Shown: positions 26,555-35,473 of the stretch, one piece after another
How positions within the stretch are numbered: the stretch's first letter is position 1
Layout: each line of letters begins with the position of its first letter
Source of the DNA: Fibrobacterota bacterium
GTDB taxonomy: Bacteria; Fibrobacterota; Fibrobacteria; UBA11236
Reading direction: 5' to 3'
NCBI GenBank assembly: GCA_019509785.1
Contig: JAEKLQ010000033.1
Coordinates: forward strand, 1-64,000
Length of the DNA: 64,000 nucleotides
The notes under the pieces: generated by a model
What the model was told of the DNA's origin: nothing
Databases searched by the model: none
What the model saw: the letters and a program-made list of their open reading frames with translations, nothing else
Made by a program: the position numbers and the translations under genes

Positions 26555-27304
26555 TCAGGCCGCCTTGGGGGCCGCTCGCAGGAGCCCGCTTTTGTCCCGC
26601 GTGAAGCGCGCCTTGAAGGCCAGCCCGTACCAGTGCAGGTAGTTAGGCAACCATTTCCACAGGCGGAACTTGGATTCGCCGCCGGAACGATCGCGCCAGG
26701 TGGAAGGCACCTCGCCGATCTTGCAGCCCAGTAAATGCGCCTTGATCAGGATCTCCATGCCGATCTCGAAACCGCCGCTGCTTTCGATGTGGATTCGTTG
26801 CAGCAAGGCGCGGCGGTACATCTTGAAGCTATTGGTCACGTCGTGGGTGGGCACGCCGGCCAGCCAGAACAAGGTGGTCCCCGCCAAGCGCGAGAGGGTC
26901 TTCTTGAAAAGGGGCCCGCCGATCTGGCGTCCGCCCTTCATATAGCGCGATCCGCAAACCACGTCGCAGCCCTCGTCCATCTTGAGGAGCATGGCGCGCA
27001 CGGCCGTCATATCGTCGGAAAGGTCGCCCATGCATACGAGGCAAAGCTCGCCCTCGGCGGCTTCGAAACCGGTGCGGATGGCGTTCAGCGCCCCGCGCCC
27101 GTAACGGTTCTTCTCGGTCCGGATGCCGCCATGGCCCTTATCGACGTAACGGCGCAGCGGAGGCAAGGTATCGTCCTGATCGAAATCGTACACCACCAGG
27201 ATGCGGTGGGGATGGTCCACTTTGCTTTGGATCTCTTCCAAGGTGCGGACGATGTTCTCGCCCTCGTTGTAGACCGGGATGATGATCTCGATGGGACCGG
27301 CCAC
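26555..27304 (-). CDS. GT2 glycosyltransferase, dolichol-phosphate-mannose-synthase-like
   Basis: 249 residues from a GTG start that shares its G with the stop of the upstream epimerase. GT-A fold: IEIIIPVYNEGENI at the start, VVYDFDQDD, and the metal-binding acidic region MGDLSDDM (92-99), then CGSRYMKGG. No C-terminal membrane helices, as in the soluble or peripheral DPM1-like type. It likely transfers a sugar from a nucleotide donor to polyprenyl phosphate. The GT-C-like gene follows. Confidence 0.85.
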   Translation of the reverse strand: MAGPIEIIIPVYNEGENIVRTLEEIQSKVDHPHRILVVYDFDQDDTLPPLRRYVDKGHGGIRTEKNRYGRGALNAIRTGFEAAEGELCLVCMGDLSDDMTAVRAMLLKMDEGCDVVCGSRYMKGGRQIGGPLFKKTLSRLAGTTLFWLAGVPTHDVTNSFKMYRRALLQRIHIESSGGFEIGMEILIKAHLLGCKIGEVPSTWRDRSGGESKFRLWKWLPNYLHWYGLAFKARFTRDKSGLLRAAPKAA

Positions 27305-28323
27305 TACATGCCCCCGGCGGCGATCTGGCGGCGGATCCAGGGGATGATCTCGTCCAAGGCGGCGTCCAGCCCGGTCTGGGCCGTGAAGCCGATAACGTCG
27401 CGGGCCTTGGCGATGTCGGGCACGCGCAATTGCACGTCATGCGAGAAGGGCGCATCGCTTTCGTAGCGGAAGGGCTTGCCGGGATTGATCTTCCCCCAGA
27501 TCATGCGGGCCAGTTCCAGCACCGTGGTGCTGGTCCCGATGGAAAGGTTGAAATCCTCGTTCCGGGCCCGCTCCGATTCCATCGCCAGGCGGATGCCGCG
27601 GGCCAGATCCCCGCCGTAGGTATAATGCCGCACCTGGCTGCCGTCCCCGAGGATGCGCAAGGGATCCTGACCCTTGAGCGCCTTGGCCACCAGATCGGGC
27701 ACCACGTGGGTCATGGCCAGGGTGACGTTCCCCGACTTCACGTCCGCCCCGCCCAAAGCGCGCTTCTCGCCCGTTCCGATGCAATTGAAGGGCCTTAGGA
27801 TCGTATACGGAAGCTGGTATTGCTGCCAGGCGCCCAAGGCGAAGTACTCGGTGGCCAGCTTCTGGAAACCGTAGGTGGAAAAAGGCGGCGGGCATTCCTT
27901 CTGATGGCCCTCGGGAGAAGGGAAGCGGACCGCGTTCTCGAAAACCATGGAAGAGGATAGGACGGTGATCTTCTTCAGGCGGCCGAGCTTATGGGCCCAG
28001 ATGGCCGCGTCGAAGGCGGATGCGGTTATGCGCTCGTTCTCGGCCAGGAGATCGTACGCGTAGGCGTGGAAGTAGGAGATGCCCCCGATCATGGCGGCGC
28101 AGGCCACGAAATGATCGCACTCGGCGATGAGATCCTTCAGCAGGGCCGTATCCTTGGCGTCGCCCCGCACGTGGCGGTAGCCGGGATTCCCGTCGTAGCT
28201 TTTCTCCACCTCGCCGTACTTGGAATCGTTGTCGAGGCCGACCACCTCCCAGCCCCGCTCCAGCAATTCCTCGATCAGGTAGCCGGCGATGAAACCTTTT
28301 GAGCCGGTGACCAGGGCCTTCAT
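27304..28323 (-). CDS. NAD-dependent nucleotide-sugar epimerase/dehydratase (extended SDR)
   Basis: 339 residues. The NAD-binding TGSKGFIAGYL opens the protein, LSSSMVFENA supplies the catalytic Ser strand, and Tyr151-x-x-x-Lys155 (YGFQK) completes the SDR active site. LRPFNCIGTGE is the substrate-loop signature. The ATG at 28323 overlaps the dehydrogenase stop as ATGA, so the two are translationally coupled. It probably acts on the dehydrogenase product or a sibling nucleotide sugar. Confidence 0.88.
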   Translation of the reverse strand: MKALVTGSKGFIAGYLIEELLERGWEVVGLDNDSKYGEVEKSYDGNPGYRHVRGDAKDTALLKDLIAECDHFVACAAMIGGISYFHAYAYDLLAENERITASAFDAAIWAHKLGRLKKITVLSSSMVFENAVRFPSPEGHQKECPPPFSTYGFQKLATEYFALGAWQQYQLPYTILRPFNCIGTGEKRALGGADVKSGNVTLAMTHVVPDLVAKALKGQDPLRILGDGSQVRHYTYGGDLARGIRLAMESERARNEDFNLSIGTSTTVLELARMIWGKINPGKPFRYESDAPFSHDVQLRVPDIAKARDVIGFTAQTGLDAALDEIIPWIRRQIAAGGM

Positions 28324-29528
28324 GCCGCGCCCCGCAGGAAGCTGGGGAAAGGCAGGCAATCCCATACGTCCACCACGGGTTTGCCGCGGAAATCCATGGC
28401 CTTGTAACGGGCGTGCGGCGCCCCGATGAAGATCAGGTCGCTCTCGCCGAGAAGGGTTTCCGCGGGCACGAAGCCCGCGTCGCGCACATACGGGTCGGAA
28501 CAGAGCACCTCGGCGGCCTCGATCTCCAGCACCTTGCGCAGCTTATACGACAACGATTCGCGCTTATCATCGCTCTCCGCCTTGAAGGCCATGCCCAGTA
28601 TCCCCACCTTCTTCTCGCGCAGGTCCATGCGCTTCTTCGCCTGCTCGACAAGGTAGTTGGGCAGGCCTTCGTTAACGAGCATGGCCCCGTGGCCCAGGAA
28701 GAACTTGTTATTCGTGAAGGCGGACAATTGCATGGTGTCCTTGAACAGGCAAGGTCCTGAAGCGAAACCCGGCTTCGGGAAATCGGCCAGGCGCGGATAC
28801 TGGTGGGTCATGGCCTCGTAGATACGGTGGAAATCCACGCCATAATCGCCGGCGATCATGTAGAACTGGTTGGCGATGGCAAACTGGATATAGCGGTAGG
28901 AGTTGGTGAACAGCTTGGTGAGTTCGGCCTCCAAGGGGGTGGTGACCACGATGTCCGGGGTGAGCGTCCGGAACAAGGCGGAGGCGGCTTCCACCGCATC
29001 GGGATGGAATCCGGAAACGATCTGCGGCAGGGAATGCAGTTCTTCCAGGGCCTTGCCCTGGGCGATGCGCTCGGGGCAGAAGCATACTTCCACTCCCGGG
29101 CAATGCTTTTGCAGGTCGGTGCGCACGTGCTCGGTGGTTCCCGGGTAAAGGGTGCTGCGCAGGATGACGATCTGGCCGTCGCGGAGATGCGGAGCCAGTT
29201 CCTTGGTCAGGCGCTTCAGGGATCGGAGTTCCGGATTGAGATGGGGATCCACCGGCGTACCGATGACCACCACGACGTGCTTGGCTTTTCCCGCGACGGC
29301 GGAATCGGTGGTGGCCGATAAAGTCTTATGGATGACCCGTCGTAAGGCCTCGTCGGCGCCCTTGTCCATGAAAGGCATGACGCCGCTCTCGATGGGTTCG
29401 AGGGCCGCAGCGTTGATATCCTGGATCACCGTCTTCAAGCCGCGATCGGCGAAGGCGATGGAAAGCGGAAGGCCCACATGCCCCGCTCCCCCGATCACGC
29501 AAACGTCGTATTCGAACCGATCCGTCAT
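28320..29528 (-). CDS. Nucleotide-sugar dehydrogenase (UDP-glucose/UDP-ManNAc type)
   Basis: 402 residues. NAD-dependent two-step oxidation of a UDP-hexose to the uronic acid. GGAGHVGLP (13-21) is the NAD motif; the catalytic Cys260 lies in FASGPCLFKDT; ELTKLFTNSYRYIQFAIANQF is the family's central helix. The ATG at 29528 follows GGGAGATT; a much longer open frame upstream has no support. With WecE and a WecD-like acetyltransferase nearby, a WecC-like role (UDP-ManNAcA) is one possibility; UDP-GlcA is another. Confidence 0.9.
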   Translation of the reverse strand: MTDRFEYDVCVIGGAGHVGLPLSIAFADRGLKTVIQDINAAALEPIESGVMPFMDKGADEALRRVIHKTLSATTDSAVAGKAKHVVVVIGTPVDPHLNPELRSLKRLTKELAPHLRDGQIVILRSTLYPGTTEHVRTDLQKHCPGVEVCFCPERIAQGKALEELHSLPQIVSGFHPDAVEAASALFRTLTPDIVVTTPLEAELTKLFTNSYRYIQFAIANQFYMIAGDYGVDFHRIYEAMTHQYPRLADFPKPGFASGPCLFKDTMQLSAFTNNKFFLGHGAMLVNEGLPNYLVEQAKKRMDLREKKVGILGMAFKAESDDKRESLSYKLRKVLEIEAAEVLCSDPYVRDAGFVPAETLLGESDLIFIGAPHARYKAMDFRGKPVVDVWDCLPFPSFLRGAA

Positions 29529-29685
29529 GCGATTGTCAATCTCCCGCCTCCCGGAGGCCGCGTTCCCCCCATTATGGGCTTTCCGGGGACGGAAAGACAA
29601 TGCCGTACCCCCTAAAAACCCGGATCCGGCCGGCATTCCCGGCGCGCAAAAGCGTATCATCTGGCCGAACCACCATGGCCGGACC

Positions 29686-30591
29686 ATGACCCAGTATGTC
29701 GCCAAGCCCTGCCTATTCTGCCCAGGCGGAGCCTGCTTCGAAGAGTTGTATCCGCGGAACTTCCGCGACGAAGATCTCAATCCCGCCGTCTTCTCGGCGC
29801 GGCGCGTCACCGAGCATTTCCATTACCGCATGGTCCGCTGCCGGGAAACCGGCCTGGTTTTCTCGCGCGAGGTGCTTCCGGACGCCATGCTGGAGCAGTT
29901 GTACGCAGAAAGCCATGTCACCTTCAATGCCTATGCCGGCATCATCCGGCGGGATTACTGGAAGCCCTTCGCGCCTTTCGCCGCCGAAGAGGAACGGGGC
30001 GCGGCCCTGGAAATCGGATGCAGCACGGGGTTCTTCTTGGAAGAGTTGTTGGACCGGGGTTACCGGGAGGTCCACGGCTGCGAGCCCAGCGCCGAGGCCC
30101 GCCGCCTGGCCTCCCCGCGCGTGGCCGGCGCGATCCGCGGCGGGCTCTTCTCGGACAGCCTATTCCCGGACGCCCGTTTCGATCTGGTGTGCTCCTTCCA
30201 GACCCTCGATCATGCCGCCGATCCCGCCGCCATGCTGGCCGCCTGCTTCCGCAAGACCCGCCCCGGGGGATTGCTTTACCTCATCGTCCATGACGCCGAG
30301 GGCCTGCAAGCCCGCCTCTTCGGGGAGAAATCGCCCATCATCGATGTCGAGCATATCTACCTGTTCAGCCGCAAGACCTTGGCCCTGGCGGCCGCCCGCG
30401 CCGGCTACCAACCCTTAAGCGTTTTTCCCATCCGCAATTCCTATCCCCTGGAATATTGGATCACCCATGCCCCCATTCCCTTCCGGCGCGCCATCGCCAA
30501 AGCGGCGCAGGCTTCCGGGCTGGGCCGCCTGCGCCTCCCTTTAAGCCTCGGCAATATCGGGATGGTGGCCCGAAAGCCCGCCGAAGGGTAA
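29686..30591 (+). CDS. Class I methyltransferase with N-terminal Cys cluster
   Basis: 301 residues. The N-terminus has Cys9, Cys12 and Cys17 (CLFCPGGAC) and a later Cys in MVRCRET, which together resemble the small zinc-binding head of sugar C-methyltransferases and related enzymes. Motif I is ALEIGCSTGFFLEEL; SFQTLDHAADP and TRPGGLLYLIVHD follow. The ATG at 29686 starts the Cys cluster; the frame is open further upstream but there it is antisense to the dehydrogenase. Probably modifies a nucleotide sugar or glycan. Confidence 0.8.
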   Translation: MTQYVAKPCLFCPGGACFEELYPRNFRDEDLNPAVFSARRVTEHFHYRMVRCRETGLVFSREVLPDAMLEQLYAESHVTFNAYAGIIRRDYWKPFAPFAAEEERGAALEIGCSTGFFLEELLDRGYREVHGCEPSAEARRLASPRVAGAIRGGLFSDSLFPDARFDLVCSFQTLDHAADPAAMLAACFRKTRPGGLLYLIVHDAEGLQARLFGEKSPIIDVEHIYLFSRKTLALAAARAGYQPLSVFPIRNSYPLEYWITHAPIPFRRAIAKAAQASGLGRLRLPLSLGNIGMVARKPAEG

Positions 30592-30649
30592 CCTTCGGGT
30601 TGCGGGACGCCGCCATCCTTTCCCCTGGCCCCCCGCTCCGGGGCTACCC

Positions 30650-30655
30650 TATAAT
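30650..30655 (+). promoter_or_regulatory. -10 element of the GT2-wecE operon, leaderless spacing
   Basis: A perfect TATAAT ends exactly six bases before the GTG start at 30662. No convincing -35 box or ribosome site is seen. Confidence 0.4.
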
Positions 30656-30661
30656 GGCGGT

Positions 30662-31618
30662 GTGGAATCGCGGCCCGGCCTCTCGGTCATCGTACCCGTA
30701 TATAAGAGCGTGGAATGCTTGCCGGATTTGTACCGGCGCCTGGGGGAAAGCCTATCGGGAACGGGACTGGACTACGAGATCCTCCTGGTGGAGGACGGCG
30801 GCGATGATGGATCGTGGGAATTCCTCGTGGGCCTGGCCGAGCGCGATCCCCGGGTCAGGGCCATCAAGCTGAGCCGCAATTTCGGGCAGCACAACGCTCT
30901 CCTCTGCGGCATCCGGGCGGCCCAGCACGCGATCATCGTCACGATAGATGATGATTTGCAGAACCCTCCCGAGGAAATCCCCGCCCTGCTGCGTAAGCTG
31001 GAGGAAGGCTACGACGTGGTGTACGGCGCGCCGGATCGGGAACGGCACGGCATGCTACGGGACATGGCCTCGGTGATCACCAAGATTGTGCTACAAGGGG
31101 CCATGGGAGCGGCCACGGCCCGCAAGGTCAGCGCCTTCCGCGCCTTCCGCACGCGCCTGCGCGCGGCCTTCGAACATTTCCATGGCCCTTACCTTTCGGT
31201 GGACGTTCTGCTCACCTGGGGCACCGCGCGTTTCGCCTCAATCATCGTGCGGCACGATTCCCGCCGCGCCGGGGTTTCCCATTACACCTTGGGCAAACTG
31301 TTCAACCATGCCATGAACATGATGACCGGCTTCAGCACCCTCCCCTTGCGGCTGGCGAGCTGGATGGGCTTCGCCTTCACCTTCCTGGGGTTGCTGGTTT
31401 TGGCCTACGTGGTGGGGCGCTTCCTGATCCAAGGCGGCGGAGTGCCCGGCTTCCCCTTCCTGGCTTCCATCATCGCGATCTTCTCCGGGGCCCAATTGTT
31501 CGCCCTCGGGGTCATCGGCGAGTACCTGGCGCGCATGCATTTGCGATCGTTATCTAAACCCCCTTACGTGGTCGAAGCCCGGAGCGTAACCGCGCGCGAA
31601 GGGTTCGCCGCGGGGTAA
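30662..31618 (+). CDS. GT2 polyprenyl-phosphate glycosyltransferase with two membrane helices
   Basis: 318 residues from a GTG start. GT-A domain: LSVIVPVYKSVECL, LVEDGGDDGS, KLSRNFGQHNAL and the metal site TIDDDLQNPPEEIP (94-107). Two C-terminal helices (WMGFAFTFLGLLVLAYVV and FLASIIAIFSGAQLFALGV) followed by IGEYLAR match the ArnC/GtrB class that loads sugars on undecaprenyl phosphate. First gene of a rightward operon with wecE and a DUF2079 gene. Confidence 0.88.
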   Translation: MESRPGLSVIVPVYKSVECLPDLYRRLGESLSGTGLDYEILLVEDGGDDGSWEFLVGLAERDPRVRAIKLSRNFGQHNALLCGIRAAQHAIIVTIDDDLQNPPEEIPALLRKLEEGYDVVYGAPDRERHGMLRDMASVITKIVLQGAMGAATARKVSAFRAFRTRLRAAFEHFHGPYLSVDVLLTWGTARFASIIVRHDSRRAGVSHYTLGKLFNHAMNMMTGFSTLPLRLASWMGFAFTFLGLLVLAYVVGRFLIQGGGVPGFPFLASIIAIFSGAQLFALGVIGEYLARMHLRSLSKPPYVVEARSVTAREGFAAG

Positions 31619-31622
31619 GCCG

Positions 31623-32792
31623 ATGGAACGCTCCCTCGAACCGGATCGTCTTCCGGAACCCATCCCTTTCAACCGTCCCTTCATCGCGGGCCGCGAGCTG
31701 TACCATATCGCCCAGGCCGTGCTGAGCGGGCATCTGGCGGGGAACGGGGAGTTCACCCGCAAATGCCAGGGCTGGCTCGAGGCGCAATCAGGCTGCGGCA
31801 AAGCCCTATTGACGGCTTCGTGCACGGGGGCCCTGGAGATGGCCGCCATCCTATGCGGAGTGGAACCCGGCGACGAAGTCATCCTCCCGTCCTTCACCTT
31901 CGTGTCCACGGCCAACGCTTTCCATCTGCGCGGCGCCCGCTTGATCTTCGCGGACATCCGCCCCGATACCTTCAATCTCGATCCCGCATCGGTGCAGGAA
32001 AGGATCACGGGCAGGACCCGGGCCATCTGCGTGGTCCATTACGCGGGCGTGGGCTGCGACATGGAGGCCTTCGGCGGCATGACGGGAAGCGGCAAACCCA
32101 TCCTGGTGGAAGACGCCGCCCACGCCCTCGGGGCCTATTATAAAGACAAGCCCCTGGGAAGCTTCGGGGCCCTGTCGGCGTATAGTTTCCACGAGACCAA
32201 GAACTTCATCGCGGGCGAAGGCGGGGCGCTGGGTGTGAACGATCCCGCCTTGGCCGATCGCGCCGAGATCATTTGGGAAAAGGGGACCAACCGCAGCCAA
32301 TACTTCCGCGGGCTCGTCGACAAGTACACGTGGGTGGATATCGGTTCATCCTATTTGCCGTCGGAACTCATCGCCGCCTTCCTGTACGCCCAGTTCGAGC
32401 AGGCGGAAGAAATCACGCGGCGCCGCCTGGCGAGCTGGAGCTATTACCGCGCCGGCCTTTCCGATCTGGAAGGGTCCGGCCGCGTCCGCCTGCCCGTGGT
32501 CCCCGCCGATTGCCGCCACAACGCCCATATGTTCCAGGTCCTCCTGGAAACGCCCGCCGCGCGCGACGGCTTGATGGAGCACCTGCGCCGGCTCGGCATC
32601 ATGGCCGTCTTCCATTACGTCCCCCTGCATACCTCGCCGATGGGGCGATCCTTGGGATATCGCGACGGCATGTTCCCCGTGACCGAATCGATCAGTTCCC
32701 GGGTCCTGCGGTTGCCGCTCTACTATGATCTCACGACCGCGCAGCAGGATCGCGTGATCGCCGGCGTCCGCGGGTACCTCGGGGTGAAATGA
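31623..32792 (+). CDS. wecE: dTDP-4-amino-4,6-dideoxygalactose transaminase
   Basis: 389 residues. PLP-dependent DegT/DnrJ/EryC1 enzyme converting dTDP-4-keto-6-deoxyglucose to dTDP-4-amino-4,6-dideoxygalactose. From memory of the enterobacterial protein it is very similar over its length: IPFNRPFIAG at the start, LLTASCTGALEMAA, SFTFVSTANAFHLRGA, then VEDAAHA with Asp164, the PLP lysine Lys193 in SFHETKNF, and KGTNRSQYFRGLVDKYTW. It sits four bases after the GT2 gene and overlaps the DUF2079 start. The WecD-like acetyltransferase 6 kb away could act next. Confidence 0.92.
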   Translation: MERSLEPDRLPEPIPFNRPFIAGRELYHIAQAVLSGHLAGNGEFTRKCQGWLEAQSGCGKALLTASCTGALEMAAILCGVEPGDEVILPSFTFVSTANAFHLRGARLIFADIRPDTFNLDPASVQERITGRTRAICVVHYAGVGCDMEAFGGMTGSGKPILVEDAAHALGAYYKDKPLGSFGALSAYSFHETKNFIAGEGGALGVNDPALADRAEIIWEKGTNRSQYFRGLVDKYTWVDIGSSYLPSELIAAFLYAQFEQAEEITRRRLASWSYYRAGLSDLEGSGRVRLPVVPADCRHNAHMFQVLLETPAARDGLMEHLRRLGIMAVFHYVPLHTSPMGRSLGYRDGMFPVTESISSRVLRLPLYYDLTTAQQDRVIAGVRGYLGVK

Positions 32793-34426
32793 TGGCGAGG
32801 GACGGTCTGGGGGCGCGGGCACGCATGGCCGCGCGGGCCCGCCTGGCCGGACAACTCGCAGGGCCATTGGCCGCGGCCTGGTTGGCCCTCCCCGACATGG
32901 GCCGGCATGCGGCGCATAAGGCCATCTTCCTGATCCTGGTCCTGGCCGGAACCGCCTGGGCCTGGACGCGGCCCTCCCGCCTGTTGGCCGCCCCCGGGGG
33001 CCGAAGGCTTCCCTTCATCCTGTCCATGTTGGCCCTATGCGGGGCAACGGCGGCCGGCATGTTGGCGGTCTCCAACTTTTCCAACTTCGATTGGGGCGAT
33101 ATCTCCTTTTATCTCTCCAGCTTCCGTTCCTCTCATGGATGGTTGCCGGGCGAGAACGCCGTCAGCGGCCGGCTCTTCCTGGCGCACCATTCCGAATTCT
33201 GGTGCATTCCGGTGGGATGGCTGTTCCGCCTCGCGCCCGGGCCCTATATCGTGCAGGCCGCGCAAGCCGGCTTCGTGCTGGCTACATGGGCAATCGTCCG
33301 ATCATGGATCAAGCGGACAACGCGGGATGAAGCCTGGGGGGAATGGTTGGCCTTCGCTTTCGCGCTTTCGCCCTGCCTGATCGTCCCGCTCCTGAAAGGC
33401 TTTCATGGAGCGGCCACCGCTCTGCCCTTTCTGGCTCTGGCCGCTACGGCTTACCACGATCGGCGTTGGCGCATCTTCCTGCCCGCTCTGCTGGGCCTGA
33501 TGCTGGCCAAGGAAGTCTTCGCACTGACCGCCATAAGCCTGGGCTGCCTCGCCCTGTTGCAACGGAGGCCTTGGCATTGGATCGTGATCCCAGTATCGAT
33601 CGGCCTCGCTTACGGCCTGTTCCTGCGTTTCTGGTTCTTCCCGCATATGCTGGGCGACTCCGGGTATTTCTACTCCCACCTCGGGCAGGATTGGCGGGCG
33701 GGAATGCATCGCGTGCTTTCCGCGGATTCGGCCCCCTATGCCATCGCCATCGTCGTAGCGGGGGGAGGCGCGGCCTGCTTGCGCAGTCCATATGTCCTGC
33801 TTGCCCTTCCCAGCCTGTTCCTGAACGTTTACCTGGGCGGCACCTTCGCCTCTCCGGCCTTCCATTACGTGATCGAACCCGCCTTCTGGGCCTTCTTCGC
33901 GGGCATCGCGAGCCTGGCCCGGCGGCCGCGCGAATCCGAACCGGTGAAATCCGGCCTGGTCGGCGCCCATTCGGACCTCGCCGATTCAGGTACCATCCGT
34001 CTCATCCCGGGCCGGGCCGCGGTTTCCTCTATCGCTTGCCTGTTGCTGCTAGCCCTGGTTTCTCTGCGCGGGCTTCCCCTGTATCTGCATCATCCCTACG
34101 CCGCATCCTACCAGGCGGCCTTGGCGCGCATCCCGGAAGGCGCCACGCTGTCTTCCGGAGTGCCGCTGGACGATCGGCTTTGGAAAACGGGCCGGTGGTA
34201 TTGGATCCATTACGGCGGAGAAGCCTGGCTCTGGTATTCCGCGGATGAGGCATGCCTTTCGGGACGCTATGCGCTGCTTCCCTTGCTCCCGGGCCCGATG
34301 TCCATGTTCGATGCCGATGAACGATCCCGGATCCAGGCTTGCCTGACCCGCCTGCGGGCCGATACGGCCTATGCCGAAATCTGGTCGGATGGGACCTTGG
34401 CGCTCCTGCGCCGGCGCGCCGAATAG
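32789..34426 (+). CDS. DUF2079 family polytopic membrane protein, copy 2
   Basis: 545 residues with about ten transmembrane segments. The first-loop region FSNFDWGDISFYLSSF, then HHSEFWCIPVGWLFRL and LLKGFHG, mirrors the family and the copy at 23320. Later KEVFALTAISLGCLALL corresponds to KEVFTLAVGGILLLAW in copy 1. The start overlaps the wecE stop by four bases (ATGA). A predicted GT-C-type glycosyltransferase that may receive the sugar loaded by the first gene of this operon. Confidence 0.8.
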   Translation: MMARDGLGARARMAARARLAGQLAGPLAAAWLALPDMGRHAAHKAIFLILVLAGTAWAWTRPSRLLAAPGGRRLPFILSMLALCGATAAGMLAVSNFSNFDWGDISFYLSSFRSSHGWLPGENAVSGRLFLAHHSEFWCIPVGWLFRLAPGPYIVQAAQAGFVLATWAIVRSWIKRTTRDEAWGEWLAFAFALSPCLIVPLLKGFHGAATALPFLALAATAYHDRRWRIFLPALLGLMLAKEVFALTAISLGCLALLQRRPWHWIVIPVSIGLAYGLFLRFWFFPHMLGDSGYFYSHLGQDWRAGMHRVLSADSAPYAIAIVVAGGGAACLRSPYVLLALPSLFLNVYLGGTFASPAFHYVIEPAFWAFFAGIASLARRPRESEPVKSGLVGAHSDLADSGTIRLIPGRAAVSSIACLLLLALVSLRGLPLYLHHPYAASYQAALARIPEGATLSSGVPLDDRLWKTGRWYWIHYGGEAWLWYSADEACLSGRYALLPLLPGPMSMFDADERSRIQACLTRLRADTAYAEIWSDGTLALLRRRAE

Positions 34427-34453
34427 ACCGAACCGGAGGGCCCGGGATGCGCC

Positions 34454-35473
34454 CTAGGTATCTTCGCTGTTACCTAGCGGAGGCGCTACGGCCTTGCTCC
34501 GATGGGCTCCGCGGGCAGGCGCCCAATCGCCGGCGGACCGGCGGGGGGAAGGCGCCTCGCGCAAACGTTTCCAGGCCGCCTCCGCGATCCGAGCGGGCGA
34601 AATCCCGTGCAGGTGGTTCATGAATTCCTGTCTCCCTTGCGCGCCCGTCGGGGAATCCGTGACGCCGCAGCGCGTTATCCGGCAGGCCAGGCCGTTTTCC
34701 GCGGCCACCTCGCAGGCCAGGGAACCCAGGCCGCCCGTGGCGTAGTGGCCTTCCACGGTTACGGCGAAAGGGAAGCGGGACATGAGGGAAATCAGATCCG
34801 CTTCGGGAGCGGGGCTGACGGAAGAGATGGCCGCCACCGTGCTGGCGACGCCGCGTTCGGCCAATTGATCGGCGGCGGCGAGGGCGGATCGCACCGCGGG
34901 ACCCAAGGCCAGGAACAAGGCATCGCCCCCTTCCCGCACCACGTGCAAACGGCCGGGCTCGAAGCGCCCGTCCAAGCCGGGTACCCGGTAGACATCGTCT
35001 TTGCCGAGGCGGAAATAGGCCGGAGCCGCATCGTCGTGCAGGGCCAATACGGCGGAGCGGCATTGGGCCGCATCGGCCGGGGCTACGACCTTGAGGCCGG
35101 GAAGCATCCGCAAGGCGCCCACGTCCTCCAAGGCGTAATGCGTGGGGCCGGCATGATCGTACTCGAATCCGCCTCCCACCCCGATGATGCGCACCGGAAG
35201 GCGCTGCAGGACCGGCCCGTTGCGGATGAATTCATAGGGGCGCAAGGCGGCGAAGGTGGCGATGGAGTAGACGTACGGGATGAAACCGGCTTCGGCCAGC
35301 CCCGTCGCGACGCCCACCATGTTCTGCTCCGCCACCCCGACGTTGAAGAAGCGGTCGGGGAAGCGCTGCGCGAAAGGTTCCACGAAGAGATAGCCGAGAT
35401 CGGCGGTGAGGAAAACCGTGCGCGGATCCCTTTCGGCCAGCTCCAGCAAAGCGCCGATCAAAGCCTTCCTCAT
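34454..35473 (-). CDS. Transketolase, C-terminal subunit (split enzyme)
   Basis: 339 residues: the pyrimidine-binding and C-terminal domains of transketolase (MRKALIGALLELAERDP, FLTADLGYLFVEPF, NVGVAEQNMVGVATGLAEAG with the cofactor-activating Glu, and GGGFEYDHAGPTHYALED). ATGA overlap with the upstream N-terminal subunit shows coupled synthesis. The last 35 residues are basic and Pro/Ala-rich, beyond the normal end. Split transketolases occur in sugar and natural-product clusters; the acceptor here is unknown. Confidence 0.88.
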   Translation of the reverse strand: MRKALIGALLELAERDPRTVFLTADLGYLFVEPFAQRFPDRFFNVGVAEQNMVGVATGLAEAGFIPYVYSIATFAALRPYEFIRNGPVLQRLPVRIIGVGGGFEYDHAGPTHYALEDVGALRMLPGLKVVAPADAAQCRSAVLALHDDAAPAYFRLGKDDVYRVPGLDGRFEPGRLHVVREGGDALFLALGPAVRSALAAADQLAERGVASTVAAISSVSPAPEADLISLMSRFPFAVTVEGHYATGGLGSLACEVAAENGLACRITRCGVTDSPTGAQGRQEFMNHLHGISPARIAEAAWKRLREAPSPRRSAGDWAPARGAHRSKAVAPPLGNSEDT